From Macrostomum hystrix (taxonomy: Eukaryota; Platyhelminthes; Macrostomidae): DNA of 64,000 bases. Below, in pieces: positions 9,695-21,366 of the stretch; the stretch's first letter is position 1, and each line of letters starts with the position of its first letter. Location of the stretch: positions 5,075,501 to 5,139,500 of the forward strand of contig CATNEN010000005.1 of assembly GCA_950097015.1 (NCBI GenBank), in the 5' to 3' direction. Position numbers and translations under genes: made by a program. Below the pieces are notes generated by a model that was not told the DNA's origin, did no database searches, and was given only the letters and a program-made list of their open reading frames with translations.

Positions 9695-12600
9695 TTATAA
9701 ATATTCATCTTCTGAGCTGGTGCTCAGAACTCGAGCGCGCTTTCGAGCCGTCGTAGCTCCAGATGCCGCAGCTCCGACCGCCGCACCTCCAGATGCCGCA
9801 GCTCCGGCCTCCGCAGCTAAGGCCGCCGAAGCTCCGGCCTCCGCAGCTAAGGCCGCCGAAGCTCCGGCCTCCGCAGATCCGACCGCCGCACGTCCAGATG
9901 CCGCATTTTCAGCCGCCGCCGCGTAGCGCTGCCCGGCACTGACTCCTCGCTCCTTTGCCACCAGCCTGTCGGAGGCGTGTTTTAGGATGTTTCTAATCTC
10001 TCTCTCTACGTCGAACTCCGATGGTCGACCTTGGGGGTAGAGCATGGTGACTGCCTCTGGAAAAGAGTGTTTAAAGTCTCAATGACGAAATGCTCTCGAC
10101 ATGAGTGCCTATTTTGCCTATACCAATTTCATGTTGCCTAAATATGAATGAATATGATGAATATCTTAACAAAGAAAATACTGCTGAAATTACTGAATGC
10201 CAGCTCTTTGTCCGACAACTCCTGGAGGCCTGGTTCGGCCGCGCGCAGTCTCGCCGACATGTTGCGTCCTGACCAATTGATGACGCACTGCATGTTGGTC
10301 GCAAGGCACTTGCTCAGCATGCGCTTGCATGTGTCGTGGACTGTGCTTCCCCGACAGCTACGGAGGCATTCGGCCTGTTTGAGATTGATTTAGTGTATTT
10401 TTAATGTATTTAGTGTAGTTTATTGGTAGTATAATGTGTATCCACTATACTAAAAATGAAATGGTTGCTTGGTTGCTTGGTTGCTTGTAATTGATTTTCT
10501 CCCGAACGGCTCAACCGATTTTCACAATTTCTTCACCAAAAGATGCCAAATATGGGGACAATTATACACGTATTTTTATTAAGCTTAACTTTATTGCTAA
10601 AGGGATTAAATATTCGAAAAACATGATTTTTTCAAAGGTCAAACCATCTTGGCCTATTGAGAATTTCACTGACAGCCACTGAATTAGAATTGCGTCGTCA
10701 AATTGCGCAACAACCCCTAGCTGATTGAATTTGAAGCCTGCACTCTGGAGACAAATTGGAAATAAATGTACACAACCAACCGCGAGACTGAGTGTACTCT
10801 ATTTTCTTACTTCATTGTACAAAGCCAGAACTTTGAGAATTCATTTTATAAGGCTGATTTTTGCGACCACTAATCAACAGTCGGAATAGCCGATGTGTAG
10901 GCACTAGGAATAGGTTAGGCTAGGCTAGGGTTCGATTCATTTAGACTATTTTTTTCAGCCAGTAGTGATTGAAGAATATTTCAATTTATTTTTTTCATTT
11001 CGTAAATAAAATATCATAAATCATAGCAAATCTGAGTTTGAATCATTGCAACAATAGAGTCTGAATCATGGCTAAACCAGCGTCTGAATCATGGCTAAAC
11101 CAGAGCTTGAATCATGGCTAAACTGGAGTCTGAATCATGGCTAAACCAGAGTCTGAATCATGGCTAAACCAGCGTCTGAATCATGGCTAAACCAGAGTCT
11201 GAATCATGGCTAAACCAGAGTCTGAATCATGGCTTAACCAGAGTTTGAATCATGGCTAAACCAGAGTCTGAATCATGGCTAAACCAGAGTCTGAATCATG
11301 GCTAAACCAGCGTCTGAATCATGGCTAAACCAGAGTTTGAATCATGGCTAAACCAGAGTTTGAATCATGGCTTAACCAAAGTTTGAATCATGGCTAAACC
11401 AGAGTCTGAATCATGGCTTAACCAGAGTCTGAATCATGGCTAAACCAGAGTTTCAATCATGCCTAAACTAGAGTCTGAATCATGGCTAAACCAGAGTTTG
11501 AATCATGGCTAAACCAGATCTTGAATCATGGCTAAAACAGAGCTTGAATCATGGCTAAACTAGAGTCTGAATCATGGCTAAACCAGAGTCTGAATCATGG
11601 CTAAACCAGAGTTTGAATCATGGCTAAACTAGAGTCTGAATCATGGCTAAACTTGAGTCTGAATCATGGCTAAACCAGAGTCTGAATCATGGTTAAACTT
11701 GAGTCTGAATCATGGCTAAACCAGAGTCTGAATCATGGCTAAACCAGAGTTTGAATCTGGGCCAACCAGAGTTTGAATCATGGCTGAACCAGAGTTTGAA
11801 TCATGGCTAAACCATCATCATCAGCATGGCTAAACCAGAGTTTGAATCATCGCTAAACTTGAGTTTGAATCATGGTTAAACCAGAGTTTGAATCATGGCT
11901 AAACCAGAGTTTGAATCATGGCTAAACCAGAGTTTGAATCATGGCTAAACCAGAGTTTGAATCATTGCTAAACCAGAGTTTGAATCATTGCTAACCAGAG
12001 TCTGAATCATGGCTAAACCAGAGTTTGAATCATTGCTAAACCAGAGCTTCAATCATGGCAAAACCAGAGTTTGAATCATGGCTAAACCAGAGTTTGAATC
12101 ATGGCTAAACCAGAGTTTGAATCATGGCTAAACCAGAGTTTGAATCATGGCTAAACCAGAGTTTGAATCATGGCTAAACCAGAGTTTGAATCATGGCTAA
12201 ACCAGCGTTTGAATCATGGCTAAACCAGCGTCTGAATCATGGCTAAACCAGCGTCTGAATCATGGCTAAACCAGCGTCTGAATCATGGCTAAACCAGAGT
12301 TTGAATCATGGCTAAACCAGAGTTTGAATCATGGCTAAACCAGAGTTTGAATCATTGCTAACCAGAGTCTGAATCATGGCTAAACCAGAGTTTGAATCTT
12401 GGCTAAACCAGAGCTTCAATCATGGCTAAACCAGAGTCTGAATCATGGCTAAACCAGCGTCTGAATCATGGCTAAACCAGAGTCTGAATCATGGCTAAAC
12501 CAGAGTCTGAATCATGGCTTAACCAGAGTTTGAATCATGGCTAAACCAGAGTCTGAATCATGGCTAAACCAGAGTCTGAATCATGGCTAAACTTGAGTCT

Positions 12601-15600
12601 GAATCATGGCTAAACCAGAGTCTGAATCATGGTTAAACTTGAGTCTGAATCATGGCTAAACCAGAGTCTGAATCATGGCTAAACCAGAGTTTGAATCTGG
12701 GCCAACCAGAGTTTGAATCATGGCTGAACCAGATTTTGAATCATGGCTAAACCATCATCATCAGCATGGCTAAACCAGAGTTTGAATCATCGCTAAACTT
12801 GAGTTTGAATCATGGTTAAACCAGAGTTTGAATCATGGCTAAACCAGAGTTTGAATCATGGCTAAACCAGAGTTTGAATCATGGCTAAACCAGAGTTTGA
12901 ATCATTGCTAAACCAGAGTTTGAATCATTGCTAACCAGAGTCTGAATCATGGCTAAACCAGAGTTTGAATCATTGCTAAACCAGAGCTTCAATCATGGCA
13001 AAACCAGAGTTTGAATCATGGCTAAACCAGAGTTTGAATCATGGCTAAACCAGAGTTTGAATCATGGCTAAACCAGAGTTTGAATCATGGCTAAACCAGA
13101 GTTTGAATCATGGCTAAACCAGAGTTTGAATCATGGCTAAACCAGCGTTTGAATCATGGCTAAACCAGCGTCTGAATCATGGCTAAACCAGCGTCTGAAT
13201 CATGGCTAAACCAGCGTCTGAATCATGGCTAAACCAGAGTTTGAATCATGGCTAAACCAGAGTTTGAATCATGGCTAAACCAGAGTTTGAATCATTGCTA
13301 ACCAGAGTCTGAATCATGGCTAAACCAGAGTTTGAATCTTGGCTAAACCAGAGCTTCAATCATGGCTAAACCAGAGTCTGAATCATGGCTAAACCAGCGT
13401 CTGAATCATGGCTAAACCAGAGTCTGAATCATGGCTAAACCAGAGTCTGAATCATGGCTTAACCAGAGTTTGAATCATGGCTAAACCAGAGTCTGAATCA
13501 TGGCTAAACCAGAGTTTGAATCATGGCTAAACCAGAGTCTGAATCATGGCTAAACCAGAGTCTGAATCATGGCTAAACCAGCGTCTGAATCATGGCTAAA
13601 CCAGAGTTTGAATCATGGCTAAACCAGAGTCTGAATCATGGCTTAACCAGAATTTAAATTATGGCTAAACCAGAGTCTGAATCATGGCTTAACCAGAGTT
13701 TGAATCATGGCTAAACCAGAGTCTGAATCATGGCTAAACTTGAGTCTGAATCACGGCTAAACCAGAGTCTGAATCATGGTTAAACTTGAGTCTGAATCAT
13801 GGCTAAACCAGAGTCTGAATCATGGCTAAACCAGAGTTTGAATCTGGGCCAACCAGAGTTTGAATCATGGCTGAACCAGAGTTTGAATCATGGCTAAACC
13901 ATCATCATCAGCATGGCTAAACCAGAGTTTGAATCATCGCTAAACTTGAGTTTGAATCATGGTTAAACCAGAGTTTGAATCATGGCTAAACCAGAGTTTG
14001 AATCATGGCTAAACCAGAGTTTGAATCATGGCTAAACCAGAGTTTGAATCATTGCTAAACCAGAGTTTGAATCATTGCTAACCAGAGTCTGAATCATGGC
14101 TAAACCAGAGTTTGAATCATTGCTAAACCAGAGCTTCAATCATGGCTAAACCAGAGTTTGAATCATGGCTAAACCAGCGTTTGAATCATGGCTAAACCAG
14201 AGTCTGAATCATGGCTAAACCAGAGTTTGAATCATGGCTAAACCAGAGTTTGAATCATGGCTAAACCAGAGTTTGAATCATGGCTAAACCATAGTCTGAA
14301 TCATGGCTAAACCAGAGTCTGAATCATGGCTAAACCAGCGTCTGAATCATGGCTAAACCATAGTCTGAATCATGGCTAAACCAGCGTCTGAATCATAGCT
14401 AAACCAGCGTCTGAATCATGGCTAAACCAGCGTCTGAATCATGGCTAAACCGGAGTTTGAATCATCGCTAAGCTTGAGTTTGAATCATGGCTAAACCAGA
14501 GTTTGAATCATGGCTAAACCATCATCATGAGCATGGCTAAACTAGAGTCTGAATCATGGCTAAACCAGAGTCTGAATCATGGCTAAACCAGAGTTTCAAT
14601 CATGGCTAAACTAGAGTCTGAATCATGGCTAAACCAGAGTTTGAATCATGGCTAAACCAGATCTTGAATCATGGCTAAAACAGAGCTTGAATCATGGCTA
14701 AACTAGAGTCTGAATCATGGCTAAACCAGAGTCTGAATCATGGCTAAACCAGAGTTTGAATCATGGCTAAACTAGAGTCTGAATCATGGCTAAACTTGAG
14801 TCTGAATCATGGCTAAACCAGAGTCTGAATCATGGTTAAACTTGAGTCTGAATCATGGCTAAACCAGAGTCTGAATCATGGCTAAACCAGAGTTTGAATC
14901 TGGGCCAACCAGAGTTTGAATCATGGCTGAACCAGAGTTTGAATCATGGCTAAACCATCATCATCAGCATGGCTAAACCAGAGTTTGAATCATCGCTAAA
15001 CTTGAGTTTGAATCATGGTTAAACCAGAGTTTGAATCATGGCTAAACCAGAGTTTGAATCATGGCTAAACCAGAGTTTGAATCATGGCTAAACCAGAGTT
15101 TGAATCATTGCTAAACCAGAGTTTGAATCATTGCTAACCAGAGTCTGAATCATGGCTAAACCAGAGTTTGAATCATTGCTAAACCAGAGCTTCAATCATG
15201 GCAAAACCAGAGTTTGAATCATGGCTAAACCAGAGTTTGAATCATGGCTAAACCAGAGTTTGAATCATGGCTAAACCAGAGTTTGAATCATGGCTAAACC
15301 AGAGTTTGAATCATGGCTAAACCAGAGTTTGAATCATGGCTAAACCAGCGTTTGAATCATGGCTAAACCAGCGTCTGAATCATGGCTAAACCAGCGTCTG
15401 AATCATGGCTAAACCAGCGTCTGAATCATGGCTAAACCAGAGTTTGAATCATGGCTAAACCAGAGTTTGAATCATGGCTAAACCAGAGTTTGAATCATTG
15501 CTAACCAGAGTCTGAATCATGGCTAAACCAGAGTTTGAATCATGGCTAAACCAGAGCTTCAATCATGGCTAAACCAGAGTTTGAATGATGGCTAAACCAG

Positions 15601-18600
15601 AGTTTGAATCATGGCTAAACCAGAGTTTGAATCATGGCTAAACCAGAGTTTGAATCATGGCTAAACCAGAGTTTGAATCATGGCTAAACCAAAATTTCAA
15701 TCCTGGCCAACCAGAGTTTGAATCATGGCTAAACCAGAGTTTGAATCATGGCTAAACCAGAGTTTGAATCATGGATACACCAGAGTTTGAATCACGGCTA
15801 AACCAGAGTTTGAATCATTGCTAAACCAGAGTTTGAATCATGGCTAAACCAGAGTTTGAATCATGGTAAAACGAGAGTTTGAATCATGGCAAAACCAGAG
15901 TTTGAATCATAGTCAACCAGAGTCTGAATCATAACCCACCAGGGTTTAAAACATGGCGAAACCTGAATCTTGGCTAACCCAGCGTTTGAAAAATCAACGT
16001 CAACTGGGGAGTCATCATCAAAATGGGGATCATGGTAAACTGGGGGATTATTGTCAACTGGGGGATCGTTGTCAACTGGGGGATCATTGTCAACTGGGGG
16101 ATCATCATTAACTGGGGGATCATCATTAACTGGGGGATCATCATCAACTGGGGGATATTTGTGAACTGGGGGATCATTGTCAACTGGGCCGGATCATTGT
16201 CAACTGTGGGATCATTGTCAACTGGGGGATCATTGTCAACTGGGGGATTATTGTCAACTGGGGGATTGTTGTCAACTGGGGGATCATTGTCAACTGGGGG
16301 ATCATCATTAACTGGGGGATCATTGTCAACTGGGAGTTCATTGTCAACTGGGGGATCATTGTCAACTGGGGGAACATGGTCAACTGGAGGGGACATTGTT
16401 AACTGGGGATCATCATCAATGGGGAGTCATCATCAACTGGGGGATCATTGTCAACTGGGGGAACATGGTCAACTGGAGGGGACATTGTTTACTGGGGATC
16501 ATCATCAATGGGGAGTCATCATCAACTGGGGGATCATTGTAAACTGGGGGATCTTTGTCAACTGGGGGATCATTGTCAACTGGGGGATCATTGTCAACTG
16601 GGGGATCATTGTCAACTGGGGGGTTCATTGTCAACTGTGGGATCATTGTCAACTGGGGGATCATTGTCAACTGGGCGGTCATCATCAACTGGGGGGATCA
16701 TTGTCAACTGGGGGTTCATTGTCAACTGTGGGATCATTGTCAACGGGCGGGATCATTGTCAACTGGGGGATCATTGTCAACTGGGGGATCATTGTCAACT
16801 GGGGGATCATTTTCAACTGGGGGATCATTGTGAACTGGGGGATATTTGTCAACTGGGGGATCATTGTCAACTGTGGGATCATTGTCAACTGGGGGATCAT
16901 TGTCAACTGGGGGATCATTGTCAACTGGGGGATCATTGTCAACCGGGGGTTCATTGTCAACCTGGGGATCATCATCAACTGGGGGATCATTGTCAACTGG
17001 TGGTTCATTGTAGCTTTAAAAAGCTGTAAATTCAGCTGCTAAAAAGTATATACTAGACGAATTAAAAGTATTTCTGCTCCCCGAAGGGGGGCAAAACTTG
17101 CTAGTAGTGGTCTAAAATTTTTTGGAATAGCTTGACTTGTAAAATGTTGTGAATACTACTATTAGTAGTGTAGCTCTGAATAAAAAATCGTGCAAGACAA
17201 AAAAATAATACTCACCAAACGCCCTTGCTGCACTCGGGAATTCCGGAAATTTACGTACTCACTCCAACTCGAAATCGGAGCGAAATCCGGTTGCCCAGCG
17301 TTGTTAGACCGCTGACCGAGCTGCTGCACACCGAGTGGCCGCTGCAGCTGCTGCATAAATTCAGTCAGTCTAGCCGAGATAGCATCAACTGACGAATTCA
17401 TGTCTCTCCGGAGAGCTTCGACAGCGGCCTGTGTCTCATAGCATCTCCTAGCAGTCAGAGTCGCCAAATAGATGGCCGTCTGCAGGGATGCAGGGTCCAG
17501 GCCGCTTCTTCGCAGCCGGTTCTGCGTTCCGGCCATAGAGGAGCCCGGTTGGCCTAGGAAGCTGCCATTGTCTGTTGACAGCGTTAAGTGAACGGACGGG
17601 TTGATATGTAAGTTTGTAACTAAGCAAGTCTTATTTGCGAATAACCAATAAATAAGATTGTGAATGGATCAGTGAGTCTCAATGATCCAATAGCGAGTCT
17701 ACAAATGAGCGAATGCAGAAATATTATTTCGAAACCTTACCATCAGCTACTTCCTGATGGACCGAGCTGCTCAGCCTGCTCGGTGAACGCTGAATGTCTG
17801 ATGCCGATGGCCCCGACAATTTTGGCACAGTAGTGGCATTGTCATGACCTGTAAGCAGAGTAGTGGGGAAAATAAATTAGACTTTGAATCACTGTTTGTA
17901 AATCTGCAAGTAATTGATTGAGTAAGTCTGTGAATGAATTGAACAGTGAGTCTGTGAGTGAATTGAACATTGAATTGTGAATGAATGAACCAGTGAGTCT
18001 GTGAATCAATAAATCAATGAGTTTTCGCGAATGGATCAGTGAGTCTGCGAATTTATATGAATCCGTGAGTTTTTGAATACGTGTATGCATGGATGGATTG
18101 GATGAGTGAACCAATTTAGTGTATAGTCTAATAAACTCTTACCATCAACAATCGGAGATTCCATGGCGCTGGTTGAATGCAGGTGGTTCTCCTGGTCCTC
18201 CATCAGTCTTTGAGGTGTGGATGGGGATGGGATCAGTGTCGCGGTGCTGCTTAATCTCTGTAGCTGCGGTCGATCAGGCAGAGGAGCTGCTTTGGAGCCC
18301 ACATTCCTCTGATTTATGGCCTCGGAAGCTTCCCTCTCGCTCTCCGAGGTAGTAATGTTCTGTTTTAATTTTAGAAGGAAATGTGATGATAGGCAGTGTA
18401 ATGACTTGTGTTAGAAGTCAAAACGAGCTCCAATTTCAAGTGTCTCGGCTCTCACTGGGAGCAGATCCAGAAAAGGAGGAACAGAAGAGTGTGTGGAGCC
18501 CAACCAGTCAGGCTCAACATTATATTTGAGGGCTCTGGGCCCATGACAAAGCAGGCTACAACAAGCGCAGGGGAAGGCATGTGAAAGTACAACGGGAAAC

Positions 18601-19349
18601 TCGGTGCGCAGTGAGTTGAGAAGCGTACAGCGCCCATGAGTCAGTCAGTGGCCCCCACGCTGAGTGCAAGCAGACAGGACACAGTTAGTTTTGTGCAGTC
18701 AAAGTTCCCGGCCAGGCGTGCAGACTGAGGGTCTGCAGCCCAGGCCATCACAGGCAGCTATTCTGCTTATTGAAAAACTCAATTTGTGTGGATAAAGTCT
18801 GTTCGTGAATGAACCAGAGTCAGTAAATGAATAAATGAGAGCGTCTGTAAATGAATCACAGAAATCAGTGAGTCTGTGAGCAAATGAATGAGTGCGGCTT
18901 TGATCTGTGAATGGTTTAAGCAGTGAGTCTACTTGGATAATTAATAAAAATGTCTGCTGTTTATTAACAGACTATCTGTTATAGTAAAAGTTGTAGTGTC
19001 CTACCTGAATGGCTCCCAATCGGCTTCGGTGGCGCCCGGCATTCACCCGACAAACGGCCTTCAGAAGCGAGTCCACACTTTTCTTCTTGATGGTGCGCAT
19101 TCTCCGCAGGTGAAGGACGGTTGGCGTGCTGTCCACTTCTGGGTCAGTGACCACCTGGAGGAGAACGGCGTCATACCATTCGCCACTGTACTCTGCCCTC
19201 ACCTCAATTCTCGTAGCTGAGTACAGTTCCGAAGGCTCCATGCTGGCCCAGTCAAAATCCTGGTATTCACCAAGCATAATCTCTGTCTCATCTACTTCTA
19301 AAATTTCACCATCATTAGAGAAAAATACTATATAGCGATTGGACTGCAT
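9695..19349 (-). CDS. DUF4806-type domain protein, six exons, complete
   Basis: Six exons join without breaking frame: 19349-19005, 18359-18143, 17848-17741, 17571-17216, 10374-10194 and 10056-9695, with consensus donors such as GTAAGA, GTAAGG and GTGAGT. The product is 522 residues from the ATG at 19349. Residues ~1-115 (RYIVFFSNDGEILEVDETEI ... EYSGEWYDAVLLQ) look like a small beta-barrel, perhaps Tudor-like. About 120-330 is low-complexity and polar. Exons 5-6 encode TVHDTCKRMLSKCLATNMQC, then VINWSGRN, then ELAFKAVTMLYPQ and EIRNILKHASDRL. That is the pattern of DUF4806, a domain common in animal transposon-linked proteins. The C-terminus is an Ala/Glu/Gly repeat ending TSSEDEYL. Intron 4 (10375-17215) is swollen by minisatellites. 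It is divergent from the transposase gene at 21.37 kb. The function is unknown; DNA or partner binding in transposition is an inference. Confidence 0.8.
10446..11030 (+). mobile_element. Dispersed element carrying the 23-bp minisatellite, copy 1
   Basis: Starts TATACTAAAAATGAAATGG and contains CTCCCGAACGGCTCAACCGA, a phrase of a kind I associate with rolling-circle (Helentron-like) non-autonomous elements. This class assignment is tentative. It matches 41301-41930 closely and runs directly into the 23-bp minisatellite, as copy 2 does. It lies in intron 4 of the DUF4806 gene. Confidence 0.6.
11030..15985. repeat. ~4.9 kb minisatellite, 23-bp unit, with higher-order structure
   Basis: On the order of 200 copies of a 23-bp unit containing GTTTGAATCATGGCTAAAC. 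Variants include TCTGAATC, CAGCGT, ACTTGAG and GCTTCAATC. A marker variant (CCATCATCATCAGCATGG) recurs near 11811, 12750, 13899 and 14953. Blocks of about 0.94-1.15 kb have therefore been duplicated as higher-order units. A short array of the same unit lies at 41930-42050. Confidence 0.95.
16002..17012. repeat. ~1 kb minisatellite, 18-bp unit
   Basis: About 55 units of GGGGGATCATTGTCAACT with variants (ATCATCATCAACT, TTCATTGTC). Because 18 is a multiple of three and the unit has no stop in most frames, long reading frames appear on both strands. They are artefacts of the repeat and have no splice or start support. Confidence 0.95.
17138..17191. repeat. 54-bp direct repeat, right copy
   Basis: Partner of 8553-8606 with one mismatch. 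It ends 24 bases before the donor site of exon 4 of the DUF4806 gene (exon end 17216), inside intron 4. Confidence 0.85.
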
Positions 19350-19412
19350 TTTAAGCTTTTATAATAGCTTCAATATAAGAATTTGAGTGACTAAGTAGCT
19401 AGAAATTTTCTA

Positions 19413-19715
19413 GAGACTATAAAGTTGCTCAACAAAGATTGATCAACTATTCATATACGAGCTACGTACGTGCAGATATGCTCCGTTGGGACCCCGCCTT
19501 CTCAAAGCTTTACTGGACAAGAGCCAATGCAAAAGCGCGGAATCCGACAGAGCCAATCCGGTTAGAGCGAGCTGAGCCAATAGCGAACGGCTCGAGCGAA
19601 TGACTCGACAAAGGCAAACTAGCTTTTGTAGTAATTGAATTTATTGTAATTTACTTACCTTAAGTATCTGTAATTTACCGGGTATTTACTGTAGTTTGCG
19701 TTTAATATCGTTGAT
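19413..19715. promoter_or_regulatory. Promoter region of the DUF4806 gene, copy P1
   Basis: Ends about 65 bases upstream of the ATG at 19349. It contains an ACTATAAAG box, a TGATCAACTATTCATATACG stretch and three GAGCCAAT (CCAAT) boxes near 19531-19583. A closely related stretch (20965-21290) stands the same distance upstream of another ATG at 20901. Confidence 0.5.
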
Positions 19716-20404
19716 CACCATCTACTAGCGTTGATGGTGATTCTTTTTTTCCGTTGCGATGCAAATATTACAATATGCATGATAGTCTAGCTTATCTAGC
19801 AATCGTTGCAATGATATCATTACAATCTGCCGGTCAGAACTCAGAACTCATGATTACTAGAATTGCTAGACACGTCTACTATGTATATGCTGAGCCTACA
19901 GCGGCTGACAACAGAATTAATTTCTTTCATGTGTTTTTTTCAACTAAATAGCTAAATAATTAGGAATGCGTTATCAACAATGTATGCTGTCTTGTAACCG
20001 TCTCTCATATACACGATTTGTACGACTATGATTAAGAACTATGATTCCGATTCAGACTGTCCTGATTCAGACTGTGTAATTGTCCTGATGTCCTTTGATT
20101 TCTCAATAAGGTTTCACATACATACTAATACTATGTATTGTATATATACAATATTATTCCTTATTGTCAAGTCAACAACTATACGGAAATCCAACCAACC
20201 AGTGCCAGTGGCACACAAAAAATTGAAGACGGCGATGAAAAATTATGGCTTGTGTATTTTTTGTGTAAATGTGTATTTTTTAAACATTTATTTATTTAAA
20301 AATGTGCGCGTGCGTATTTGTGCATAAATATTGAACACAACATTAATACAGTTATTTATAAATTATTATTGTCAATAAGTGCAATTATCGCCACTTAAAT
20401 TGGT

Positions 20405-20520
20405 CAGCCGGTCCCGGTCAGCCGGCCGATCTGCTGCCCTGCAGCGATTCACAGGACGCCCGGCTGCGATATAAAAGATGGGTTTCAGTTTCATTTAGCT
20501 TATTAGCTCGGTTATCAGAT
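20405..20520 (+). promoter_or_regulatory. TATA-like promoter candidate
   Basis: GC-rich sequence with repeated GGTCAGCCGG is followed by GATATAAAAGATGGG near 20468-20482. The arrangement looks like a core promoter reading to the right, but the next plus-strand exon (21367) also has the P2 region close by. Sequence signal only. Confidence 0.25.
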
Positions 20521-20574
20521 CAGATGCGTTAATAAATATTCTAATAATAATAATATTCAAAAGCGACTACTCAC

Positions 20575-20901
20575 ATATGGGTCCAGGCCCGCCGCTATGC
20601 GGCGAGCTCTGGCCATCCGAATCATGGCCAGCTTCATAAGACGCGTCGCTTCATTCAGCGCGTCCTGTGCCCGGCGCCGTGCGGGCGTCCAGGCCACTGT
20701 CGCCGCCATCTCTTCCGCAGCGACGAGGCATGACTGGATGGCCTCATCCAGTTTGGTGGTGGCATTGGCCAGAAAGTTCGCCCGGAACTGTGCCGGGAAC
20801 AAATGAAATTTGAACTCGTTGACATCGTCATGAACATCCAGGCCATGGACATGGCATTGGCTGCTGTTGATGCTGTTGCTGTCGCTGCTGTTGCTATTCA
20901 T
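20575..20901 (-). CDS. Alternative first exon, 109 codons
   Basis: Starts at ATG 20901 (MNSNSSDSNSINSSQ) and ends with a consensus donor (CCATAT then GTGAGT) in phase 0 after RRIAAGLDPY. The middle is helix-like and basic (ATTKLDEAIQSCLVAAEEMA ... ARRRAQDALNEATRLMKLAM). Exon 1 of the DUF4806 gene also ends in phase 0, and exon 2 at 18359 starts in phase 0, so this exon could replace it. The upstream sequences of the two first exons are duplicates (P1 and P2) at the same spacing. It could instead start a separate small gene whose other exons I do not see. Confidence 0.5.
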
Positions 20902-20964
20902 TTTTTTGTTGAAGGAAGGTTGAAGGAAGTTAGTTGAGGGAATTTTAGTGATCTGGTGGGAGAA

Positions 20965-21290
20965 GTTGCAACTATAAAATTTCTCAACAACGATTGATCA
21001 TCTATTTATATATGAGCCATACGTGCAGATATGCCACAGGTGGGTCCCCGCCTTCTCAAAGCTTTATTGGACACAAGCCAATGAAAACTTGCCCGCGCCG
21101 CGCGGAATCCGACAGAGCCAATCCGAGCCAAGAGCGAGCCGAGCCGAGCCGGCTCGAGCCGAGCGAGCCGAGCCGAGCCGAGCTGAGAGCCAACTCGACT
21201 CGAGTCTCGACAAAGGCAAGTAAACTAGCAATTTTAGTAAACTAATGAATTGTAATTTACAGACCTCTAGGCTCTAGTAATATTATTTTC
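20965..21290. promoter_or_regulatory. Divergent promoter region, copy P2
   Basis: Related to 19413-19715: ACTATAAAA box, GATTGATCATCTATTTATATA, CAAAGCTTTA, AAGCCAATG and GAGCCAATCC CCAAT boxes, then a GAGCCGAGCC repeat tract. It lies between the minus-strand first exon (ATG 20901) and the plus-strand transposase exon 1 (ATG 21367). It is a plausible bidirectional promoter. Confidence 0.5.
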
Positions 21291-21366
21291 CCGGGTTAAT
21301 TTACAGCAATTTTATTTTCAATATATCCCATCTATTAGCCTTTCATAACCATCACTTACTCACAAA

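Noticed and set aside
11030-15985. CRISPR-like array
   Set aside because: Units are contiguous 23-bp repeats with no distinct unique spacers, in a eukaryotic intron.
16023-17042. Long ORFs (up to 339 codons) of repeated NWGIIV or STGGSL motifs on both strands
   Set aside because: They follow from an 18-bp minisatellite without stops in most frames. No splice or start context, and the stretch is inside an intron of the DUF4806 gene.
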